This document shows positions 1-6,039 of a DNA stretch of 7,928 nucleotides, in pieces. Each line of letters starts with the position of its first letter. Positions within the stretch are counted from its first letter, which is position 1. Source of the stretch: Microbacteriaceae bacterium. Its GTDB lineage: Bacteria > Actinomycetota > Actinomycetes > Actinomycetales > Microbacteriaceae. The DNA lies in NCBI GenBank assembly GCA_017744755.1, contig JAGIAU010000092.1, positions 1 to 7,928 on the forward strand, given 5' to 3'. Under the pieces are notes generated by a model that ran no database searches, was not told the DNA's origin, and saw only the letters and a list, made by a program, of their open reading frames with translations. The position numbers and the translations under genes are program-made.

Positions 1-2
1 AC

Positions 3-1202
3 GACGACGTCGCGACGTCGGCCGCGGACCCCCCGTCGGGCTCCGGCATCGTCGCCGAGCGCGTCCGCCTGGCCGCGCTGTCGCTCGGGCAGGTCGTGAG
101 CTGGGGCGTTCTCTATTACGGCGTCATCGTCGCGGGACCGCGGATCGCGGAGGAGACCGGCTGGGGCCTCGCCCTCGTGAACGGGCTGTTCTCGGTCGGG
201 CTCGTCGTCTCGGCGCTCGCCGGCATCGTCGTCGGGCGGGTCCTCGACCGGCGCGGGCCGCGGCTCGTCATGACGACCGGCTCGGTGCTCGCGGTCGCGG
301 GCTTCGCCGTCGTCGCCGTCGCGCCGGACCCCTTCGTGTTCGCACTCGGCTGGGTCGTCGTCGGCGTCGCGCAGGCCTGCGTGCTGTACCAGGCCGCGTT
401 CACCGTCGTCACGCGGCGCTACGGCGAGCGCCGCCAGGGCCCGCTGACGATCGTGACGCTCGCGGGCGGGCTCGCCTCGACGGTGTTCGCGCCGGTCATC
501 GCGGCGCTGCTGGCCGTGACCGACTGGCGGACGGCGTTCCTCGTTCTCGCCGGCATCCTCGCGGTCGTGACGGTGCCGATCCACTGGTGCCCGCTCGAAC
601 GCGAGTGGGCGCCGATCGAGCATCACCCCGGTGCCGAGCACCACACGGTGTCGACGGTGCTGCGGACGCGCCGCTTCTGGTTCCTCGAGCTGTCGACGCT
701 CGCCGTCACGATCGCGGTGTACGCCGTCACGCTCACCGCGATCCCGCTCTTCATGGAGCGCGGCATGACCTTCGAGCTCGCCGCGCTCGGGCTCGGCCTG
801 CTCGGGGCGGGGCAGGTCGTGGGGCGCGTCCTGTTCCTCGTGCTGCCGCGCGGCTCGAGGCCGTGGGTGCCGCTCGCGGTCACCGCGCTGCTCGCCGCCG
901 GCTCGCTCGCGGCGATGGGCCTCGTCCCGGAGCCCGCCTGGCTGCTCGTCGGCGTCGGCGTGCTCGCCGGCGCGGTGCGCGGCGCGCAGACCCTCGTCAA
1001 CGCGACCGCCGTCTCCGACCGCTGGGGCACGCGCAACTACGGCGCGATCAACGGTGCCTTCGCGGCCCCCGTCACGATCATCGCCGCCTTCGCGCCCGCG
1101 GTCGGGCCCCTCGTCGCGGACGCTGCCGGCGGCTACGCCGCCGCGGCGCTCGTCATGGCCGTGGTCGCCGCGGCGGGAGCGGTGCTGGCGCGCTGGAGCT
1201 GA
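3..1202 (+). CDS. MFS transporter, 5' end outside the window
   Basis: This is a polytopic inner-membrane protein with an alternating hydrophobic pattern consistent with about 11-12 membrane helices. A motif typical of the MFS loop between helices 2 and 3 (GRVLDRRGPR) is present, and a short basic/acidic cytoplasmic loop near the middle (CPLEREWAPIEHHPG) separates the two halves. The first possible start in the window is the GTG at 96. However, the frame is open back to position 3, and the residues before that GTG (RLAALSLGQV) read as the beginning of the first membrane helix, so the true start is probably upstream. The stop is TGA at 1200-1202. The substrate cannot be told from sequence. It is separated from pstS by 361 bases containing a strong hairpin, so co-transcription with the phosphate operon is unlikely. 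I see no reason to call it an arsenic exporter such as ArsJ: there is no neighbouring GAPDH gene. Confidence 0.85.
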   Translation, partial: DDVATSAADPPSGSGIVAERVRLAALSLGQVVSWGVLYYGVIVAGPRIAEETGWGLALVNGLFSVGLVVSALAGIVVGRVLDRRGPRLVMTTGSVLAVAGFAVVAVAPDPFVFALGWVVVGVAQACVLYQAAFTVVTRRYGERRQGPLTIVTLAGGLASTVFAPVIAALLAVTDWRTAFLVLAGILAVVTVPIHWCPLEREWAPIEHHPGAEHHTVSTVLRTRRFWFLELSTLAVTIAVYAVTLTAIPLFMERGMTFELAALGLGLLGAGQVVGRVLFLVLPRGSRPWVPLAVTALLAAGSLAAMGLVPEPAWLLVGVGVLAGAVRGAQTLVNATAVSDRWGTRNYGAINGAFAAPVTIIAAFAPAVGPLVADAAGGYAAAALVMAVVAAAGAVLARWS

Positions 1203-1252
1203 GCGTTCTGCCGGGCGCGGGGCGCGGGGCGCGCCGGACGCGCCGCCGTGCC

Positions 1253-1272
1253 GTGCTCGCGCGCCCGAGCAC
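1253..1272. repeat. Small hairpin downstream of the MFS gene
   Basis: GTGCTCG (1253-1259) and CGAGCAC (1266-1272) form a perfect 7-bp inverted repeat with a 6-base loop, about 50 bases after the MFS stop codon. No T-run follows, so if it helps end transcription it is not a classical intrinsic terminator. In DNA this GC-rich, short hairpins arise by chance, so the call is weak. Confidence 0.3.
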
Positions 1273-1306
1273 CGGAGCACCGGGCGCCCGAGTCCCCGGG
1301 CACCCA

Positions 1307-1374
1307 CGGATTCCGACGTTCCGCGCACATTCCGATGTTGCAAGGTCGGAAGATCCGCAGAACGTCGGAATCCG
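1307..1374. repeat. 68-bp dyad made of four 10-bp motif copies
   Basis: The outer arms are a perfect 15-bp inverted repeat (CGGATTCCGACGTTC at 1307-1321, its complement at 1360-1374). An inner 6-bp pair (TTCCGA at 1330-1335, TCGGAA at 1346-1351) and a few further pairings at 1323-1325 with 1356-1358 extend it toward a centre on TTGCAA at 1338-1343. Viewed as motifs, TTCCGACGTT-like decamers start at 1311 and 1330 on the + strand and at 1342 and 1361 on the - strand, so spacing is symmetric at 19, 12 and 19 bp. It could fold into a long RNA hairpin that ends MFS transcription (no T-tract follows), or act as a multi-site operator, or be a copy of a dispersed palindromic repeat. The sequence alone does not decide between these. 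Confidence 0.8.
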
Positions 1375-1416
1375 AGGGCAGAACGCTCGCGCTCGGGATC
1401 GGTGAGGCGATCTCGT

Positions 1417-1448
1417 GGATTTACATAGACGGTCACCTATGTAAATCC
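1417..1448. promoter_or_regulatory. Perfect 12-bp dyad, candidate operator 1 for pstS
   Basis: GGATTTACATAG (1417-1428) and its exact reverse complement (1437-1448) flank an 8-base spacer, ACGGTCAC. The arms are AT-rich in a window of about 70% G+C, and a 12-bp perfect dyad with a short spacer is the classic form of a site for a dimeric DNA-binding protein. It lies 115-147 bases upstream of the pstS start. A PhoP-box-like heptamer, GGTCACC, covers 1431-1437 in the centre. The cognate regulator is unknown; the winged-helix protein encoded at the end of this same operon is one candidate. Confidence 0.6.
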
Positions 1449-1462
1449 CGATGTCGCTTCGA

Positions 1463-1480
1463 GTTCATCTCGTGTTTACA
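1463..1480 (+). promoter_or_regulatory. Candidate PHO-box-like direct repeat
   Basis: GTTCATC at 1463-1469 and GTTTACA at 1474-1480 start exactly 11 bp apart. Repeats with an 11-bp period and a consensus near GTTCACC are known for Streptomyces PhoP, where they stand in place of a normal -35 box. Here the pair ends 12 bases before the TATGAT -10 candidate, and no recognisable -35 hexamer is found at the usual distance, which fits an activator-dependent phosphate-starvation promoter. The second unit matches the consensus only 5 of 7, and it overlaps the left half of operator 2, so this is an alternative reading of the same DNA. Confidence 0.4.
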
Positions 1481-1500
1481 TAGACACCCTTCTATGATTC
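1475..1500 (+). promoter_or_regulatory. Operator 2 overlapping the likely pstS promoter (-10 TATGAT)
   Basis: TTTACATAG (1475-1483), an 8-base spacer and CTATGATTC (1492-1500) repeat the architecture of operator 1 exactly 55 bp downstream. The right half keeps only CTATG of the dyad. That divergent half contains TATGAT (1493-1498), five of six matches to the sigma-70/HrdB-type -10 consensus, which predicts a transcription start near 1505 and a leader of about 60 bases. TTTACA at 1475-1480 resembles a -35 box, but the 12-base spacing is too short for it to serve as one. A protein bound here would cover the core promoter. Confidence 0.5.
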
Positions 1501-1518
1501 CGTCGGGGATCCCCGACG
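1501..1518. repeat. 18-bp perfect palindrome in the pstS leader
   Basis: CGTCGGGGATCCCCGACG is its own reverse complement. If transcription starts near 1505 the palindrome sits at the very 5' end of the pstS mRNA, where part of it could form a short GC hairpin. As DNA it could equally be a third protein-binding site. It has no spacer and no sequence in common with the TTTACATAG sites. Confidence 0.55.
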
Positions 1519-1563
1519 AGTCCAGCAGAGGGCGGTGCACCCGTCCGCGAAGGGATCTACACA

Positions 1564-2541
<978 letters not shown>

Positions 2542-2557
2542 TCGGGCGGACCGGCCA

Positions 2558-2599
2558 GGACCGGGGCGGCGGATGTTGGACGCATGGCCGCCCCGGTCC
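2558..2599 (+). repeat. Intercistronic hairpin between pstS and pstC
   Basis: GGACCGGGGCGGC (2558-2570) and its exact complement (2587-2599) form a 13-bp stem with a 16-base loop, 17 bases after the pstS stop and 28 bases before pstC. No T-tract follows. A stable hairpin here would fit partial termination or protection of the upstream mRNA 3' end, giving more binding protein than permease. That differential-expression role is common for ABC importers but is inferred here. Confidence 0.6.
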
Positions 2600-2627
2600 C
2601 TCCTCACGGAAGAGAAGGAACGCACAG

Positions 2628-3545
2628 ATGACGACCACCGCATTCCGCGGCCAGCTCGAAGGGCGGCCGCGCCCCGCTGAGGCGGCCGTGCGCCTGCTCT
2701 TCCGCGTCGCGGCAGCCGCCACGGTCGTCATCACGATCGGCATCGTCCTCGCGCTCGTGATCCCGTCGATCGGGTTTTTCGCCGAGGTCCCGATCGTCGA
2801 GTTCCTCTTCGGCACGCGTTGGGCCCCCCGGTTCGCGGATGCGTCCTTCGGCGTGCTGCCGCTCGTCACCGCGACGCTCTGGACGACGCTCATCGCTCTC
2901 CTCTTCGCCGTCCCGCTCGGCCTCGGCGCCGCGGTGCTGCTCTCCGAATACGCCCACTGGCGGGTCCGGAAGGTGCTGAAGCCCGTGCTCGAGGTGCTCG
3001 CCGGCATCCCGACCGTGGTCTACGGCTACTTCGCGGTGCAGTTCATCCAGGCGACCGTGCTCAAGGACTGGCTGCAGCTGCAGACCGGCTCGTTCAGCGT
3101 CCTCGCCGCCGGGTTCGTGATGGGCGTCATGATCATCCCGACGATCGCCTCGATCAGCGAGGACGCGCTCTCGGCCGTGCCGAACGCACTCCGCCAGGGA
3201 TCGGCTGCGCTCGGCGCGAACCGCATGCAGACCACGCTCCGCGTCATCTTCCCCGCCGCGATCTCCGGCATCGTCGCCGCCGTCATCCTCGGCGTGTCCC
3301 GCGCGGTCGGCGAGACGATGATCGTCGCACTCGCCGCGGGGCAGCAGGCGCGGCTCGTCGCCGGTCCGCTCGAGGCCGGCCAGACGATGACGGCGTTCAT
3401 CGCGCAGGCGGCGCTCGGCGACTCGGTCGTCGGCTCGCTCGAGTACGACACGCTCTTCGCCGTCGGACTGCTGCTCTTCATCATCACCCTCGCTGTGAAC
3501 TTCGTGAGCATCTCGATCGTCCGGCGCGTGCGGAAGGCGTATTGA
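2628..3545 (+). CDS. pstC: Phosphate ABC transporter permease PstC
   Basis: This is one of the two membrane subunits that form the phosphate channel with PstA and are powered by PstB. The 305 residues fit the family length. Six hydrophobic segments are visible, near residues 24-50, 77-105, 121-143, 157-176, 211-237 and 276-298. The cytoplasmic EAA loop that docks on the ATPase spans about 178-212 (EDALSAVPNALRQGSAALGA), followed by SRAVGETM, a typical PstC signature. The ATG at 2628 is preceded by AGAAGGAA at a good distance. The gene ends in TGATG, sharing one base with the pstA start, so translation of the two is probably coupled. Confidence 0.95.
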   Translation: MTTTAFRGQLEGRPRPAEAAVRLLFRVAAAATVVITIGIVLALVIPSIGFFAEVPIVEFLFGTRWAPRFADASFGVLPLVTATLWTTLIALLFAVPLGLGAAVLLSEYAHWRVRKVLKPVLEVLAGIPTVVYGYFAVQFIQATVLKDWLQLQTGSFSVLAAGFVMGVMIIPTIASISEDALSAVPNALRQGSAALGANRMQTTLRVIFPAAISGIVAAVILGVSRAVGETMIVALAAGQQARLVAGPLEAGQTMTAFIAQAALGDSVVGSLEYDTLFAVGLLLFIITLAVNFVSISIVRRVRKAY

Positions 3546-4450
3546 TGGCGACATACGGGATCGGTCGAGTCGTGGAGCGCACGCTGGAGGGCCGGGCGCG
3601 CGGCGGGGAGCACAGTCTCCGTCCGCTCCTCTTCCTCGGCGCCCTGTGGTTCTGTCTCTTCTTCGCACTGCTCTTCCTCGTCGTGCTCGTCGCGACGACC
3701 CTGCTCGACGGCGCGGCCCGCCTCGACCTCCGCCTGTTCACCGAGTTCCCCGCCTCCGCGCCGGAACGGGCCGGCGCCCGCCCGGCGATCCTCGGCTCGC
3801 TCTGGGTCATCCTCGCGACGGCGATCATGGCGATCCCGCTCGGCATCGCCGCCGCCGTGCACCTGGAGGAGTTCTCGAATCAGAAGAACTGGTTCAACCG
3901 CTTCATCGAGGTCAACATCCAGAACCTCGCCGCGATCCCGTCGATCGTCTACGGCATGCTGACGCTGTCGGCGCTCGCGCTGCTCGGCATCGCGAACAAG
4001 AACATGGTGTGGGTCGGCGCGCTCGCCCTCGCGATGCTCATCCTCCCGGTCATCATCATCGCGACGCGTGAAGCCCTCCGCGCTGTGCCGCTCGAGATCC
4101 GGCAGGGGTCGCTCGCGCTCGGTGCGACGCCGCTGCAGACGACGCTGCGGAACACGCTCCCGGCAGCCATCCCGGGCATCGCGACCGGCACGATCCTCGC
4201 GCTCTCCCGGGCGCTCGGGGAGGCGGCGCCGCTGCTGCTGCTCGGCGGGCTCGTCTACCTGACCTTCGACCCGAACGGCTTCGCGAGCGGCTACACGACG
4301 ATGCCGATCCAGATCTTCAACTGGACGGGCCGTCCCCAGGACGGCTTCCACGAACTCGCCGCGGCGACCAGCATCCTCCTCCTCGTCCTCCTCGTCGCGA
4401 TGAACGCCGTCGCGATCGTCATCCGGAACAAGTTCCAGAAACGGTGGTAG
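3545..4450 (+). CDS. pstA: Phosphate ABC transporter permease PstA
   Basis: This is the second channel-forming permease of the importer. Reading from the ATG at 3545 gives 301 residues; the same frame is open far upstream, but that part lies inside pstC in another frame and is not real. Six membrane segments are visible, near residues 28-53, 83-105, 127-147, 154-172, 208-240 and 273-294. The ATPase-docking EAA loop is at about 176-210 (EALRAVPLEIRQGSLALGA), followed by SRALGEAAPLLLLGG, typical of PstA. The start overlaps the pstC stop by one base, and pstB begins three bases after its TAG stop, so all three are one transcription and assembly unit. Confidence 0.95.
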   Translation: MATYGIGRVVERTLEGRARGGEHSLRPLLFLGALWFCLFFALLFLVVLVATTLLDGAARLDLRLFTEFPASAPERAGARPAILGSLWVILATAIMAIPLGIAAAVHLEEFSNQKNWFNRFIEVNIQNLAAIPSIVYGMLTLSALALLGIANKNMVWVGALALAMLILPVIIIATREALRAVPLEIRQGSLALGATPLQTTLRNTLPAAIPGIATGTILALSRALGEAAPLLLLGGLVYLTFDPNGFASGYTTMPIQIFNWTGRPQDGFHELAAATSILLLVLLVAMNAVAIVIRNKFQKRW

Positions 4451-4453
4451 TCC

Positions 4454-5284
4454 GTGGTCATCCACACCGCAGTCCGTACCGGAGCGAGCCTGCCCGACCG
4501 GCCGTACGGCCAGCTCGAGTGCGAGCACGTCGACGTGTACTACGGGAGCTTCCGGGCGGTCACCGACGTCTCGCTGCCGTTCGGCATCCATGAGGTGACG
4601 GCGCTCATCGGCCCGTCGGGGTGCGGCAAGTCGACGCTGCTGCGTTCGCTGAACCGGATGAACGATCTCATCGACGGCGCCCGCGTGGACGGCCGCGTCA
4701 CGTTCATGGGCGAGGACATCTACGGCAAGCGCGTCGATGCCATCGAGGTGCGGCGGCGGATCGGCATGGTGTTCCAGAAGCCCAATCCCTTCCCGAAGTC
4801 GATCTACGACAACATCGCCTACGGTCCTCGGGTCAACGGGATGCGCGTCGACGACATGGGCGACCTCGTCGAGGAGGCGCTCACCAAGGCCGCGCTCTGG
4901 GACGAGGTGAAGGACAAGCTCAAGCAGTCCGCGCTCGGCCTTTCCGGCGGCCAGCAGCAGCGACTCTGCATCGCCCGGACGATCGCGGTGAAGCCCGACG
5001 TGATCCTGATGGACGAGCCCTGCTCGGCGCTCGACCCGATCGCGACGGCGAAGATCGAGGACCTCATGCACGAGCTGCGCGACGAATACACGATCGTGAT
5101 CGTCACGCACAACATGCAGCAGGCGGCGCGCGTCGCCGATCGCACCGCGTTCTTCACCGCCCAGGTCGACGAGACGAGCGGCGACCGCACCGGCGTGCTC
5201 GTCGAGTTCGGCAAGACGGCACAGATCTTCGAGAACCCGCAGGACCAGCGGACGGAGGACTACATCTCGGGACGCTTCGGATGA
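4454..5284 (+). CDS. pstB: Phosphate import ATP-binding protein PstB
   Basis: This is the cytoplasmic ATPase that drives phosphate uptake through PstC-PstA. Its 276 residues carry the full ABC set: Walker A GPSGCGKST (53-61), Q-loop glutamine at 108 in MVFQKPNPFP, signature LSGGQQQR (163-170), Walker B VILMDEP (183-189) and the switch histidine at 219 (VTHNMQQAARVADR). The NPFPKSIYDN segment is characteristic of PstB rather than other ABC ATPases, and so is the ending EDYISGRFG. The GTG start at 4454 has no strong ribosome binding site, so translation probably depends on coupling to pstA three bases upstream. The N-terminal extension of about 20 residues before the core (LECEHVDVYYG) is a little long; no better start is visible. 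The stop overlaps the next start as ATGA. Confidence 0.96.
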   Translation: MVIHTAVRTGASLPDRPYGQLECEHVDVYYGSFRAVTDVSLPFGIHEVTALIGPSGCGKSTLLRSLNRMNDLIDGARVDGRVTFMGEDIYGKRVDAIEVRRRIGMVFQKPNPFPKSIYDNIAYGPRVNGMRVDDMGDLVEEALTKAALWDEVKDKLKQSALGLSGGQQQRLCIARTIAVKPDVILMDEPCSALDPIATAKIEDLMHELRDEYTIVIVTHNMQQAARVADRTAFFTAQVDETSGDRTGVLVEFGKTAQIFENPQDQRTEDYISGRFG

Positions 5285-6039
5285 GCACCGTCGCCCTGGT
5301 CTGGCCGGCCCGGGTGGTCGTGCTCGACGGCGACTCGGAGCTCGTGGTGCGTGGCCGGCCGGCCGAGTATCGCCAGCGCGGGCTTGCGCTCTCCGGGGCG
5401 AGCGGGGCCCTCGATGCCCTCGCGCGGCTCGCCCGCGATCCGGCCAGTGCGGTCGTGATCCCGGCCGACAGCGCCGGGGAAGACGCCGAATCGCTCGTCG
5501 AGGCCGTGCAGGCGCTGACCGGGACGCCGGTGATCATCGGAGTGCGGTTTCCCGCCGATCTCGAACGCTGGCGGGGCCTGCTCAGCCATCCCGACGTGCG
5601 GGTCGTTGAGCTGCCGGTCACCCCGGCCAAGCTCGGCGCCATCGTCGACGCGCTGCACGAGCCGGAGCCGGAGGCTGACCGCGTGCTGCGCTGCGGGGCG
5701 CTTGAGCTGCGCACGGGGGAGCACCGCGTGCAGTGGCACGGGTCGGAGGTGCGGCTGCCGCGTCGTCCGTTCGACGTCCTCGAGCTGCTCATGGCGGAGT
5801 CCCCGCGCGTCGTGCCCGCGCGCGAGATCGTGGCGCGGGTGCATCCGGTGCACGGGATCGACTGGAGCGTGATCGGCGTGCGCTCGGCGATCAAGACCAT
5901 CCGCCACGAGCTGCGCGCCGCCGTGCCGGAGCGGCCGCTCCCGATCGCCTCGGTGCGGACGATCGGCTATGCCGTGACGACGGAGCCCGCGGAGTCGGCT
6001 CAGGTGATCGAAGCGGTGAGCCGCTCGACGCGGTCGTAG
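5281..6039 (+). CDS. OmpR/PhoB-type winged-helix regulator with degenerate receiver domain
   Basis: This 252-residue cytoplasmic protein starts at the ATG inside the pstB stop (ATGA), so it is probably translated by coupling and made with the transporter. Residues about 10-125 have the length and strand/helix rhythm of a response-regulator receiver (VVVLDGDSEL, then SAVVIPADSAGED, then VIIGVR, then VELPVTPAKLGAIVDAL), but the phosphorylation chemistry looks lost. The position expected for the phospho-accepting aspartate aligns with Pro61 or nearby, the conserved lysine before proline is Leu111, the switch Ser/Thr position is Val, and only one residue of the acidic pair (Asp16) remains. Residues about 137-233 form an OmpR-family winged helix: LRCGALELRTGEHRV, LPRRPFDVLELLM, a recognition helix in VIGVRSAIKTIRHELR, and a wing VRTIGYAV. 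It takes the operon position where phoU is often found. Its likely targets include the pstS upstream sites, which is inference. The last 40 bp overlap the convergent gene. Confidence 0.85.
   Translation: MSTVALVWPARVVVLDGDSELVVRGRPAEYRQRGLALSGASGALDALARLARDPASAVVIPADSAGEDAESLVEAVQALTGTPVIIGVRFPADLERWRGLLSHPDVRVVELPVTPAKLGAIVDALHEPEPEADRVLRCGALELRTGEHRVQWHGSEVRLPRRPFDVLELLMAESPRVVPAREIVARVHPVHGIDWSVIGVRSAIKTIRHELRAAVPERPLPIASVRTIGYAVTTEPAESAQVIEAVSRSTRS

Larger units (their letters stand above)
1203..1563. other. Intergenic control region between the MFS gene and pstS
   Basis: This 361-base stretch has no convincing gene; the open frames crossing it are arginine- and proline-rich GC artefacts. 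Its left part (1203-1300) is very GC-rich, with short inverted repeats. The middle (1307-1374) is a large dyad. The right part (1411-1500) is clearly more AT-rich than the rest of the window and carries two copies of TTTACATAG. The last part (1501-1563) is the presumed pstS 5' leader, with an 18-bp palindrome and a ribosome binding site (AAGGGA at 1550-1555, 8 bases before the GTG start). Each element has its own entry. Confidence 0.8.

Noticed and set aside
3..1202. MFS gene as an arsenic exporter (ArsJ-like) belonging with the ars-type genes
   Set aside because: It is on the opposite strand, separated by the whole pst operon, with no adjacent GAPDH gene and no diagnostic motif.
1307..1374. 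Classical Rho-independent terminator
   Set aside because: The stem is strong but no T-tract follows, and the internal motif symmetry is not explained by termination alone. It is recorded as a repeat of unknown role.
1475..1498. TTTACA / TATGAT as a standard -35/-10 pair
   Set aside because: The spacing is 12 bases, too short for normal sigma-70-type recognition. TATGAT is kept as a -10 only, with an activator or operator role for the TTTACATAG part.
1248..1563. Possible small gene or N-terminal extension of a + strand frame in the gap before pstS
   Set aside because: The frame crosses the dyads and operators, has no family signal and continues as a shadow of pstS.
2819..3544. In-frame upstream extension of pstA
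   Set aside because: It is a shadow of pstC. The ATG at 3545 overlaps the pstC stop and gives the normal PstA length.
3026..5110. 694-codon open frame on the - strand across pstC, pstA and pstB
   Set aside because: It is highly charged, Arg/Asp/Glu-rich and without domain motifs, and it lies opposite three clear pst genes. Long antisense frames are expected at this G+C content.
4621..5280. In-frame upstream extension of the winged-helix regulator
   Set aside because: The extension lies inside pstB in another frame and translates to Arg-rich sequence. The natural start is the ATG at 5281, in ATGA overlap with the pstB stop.
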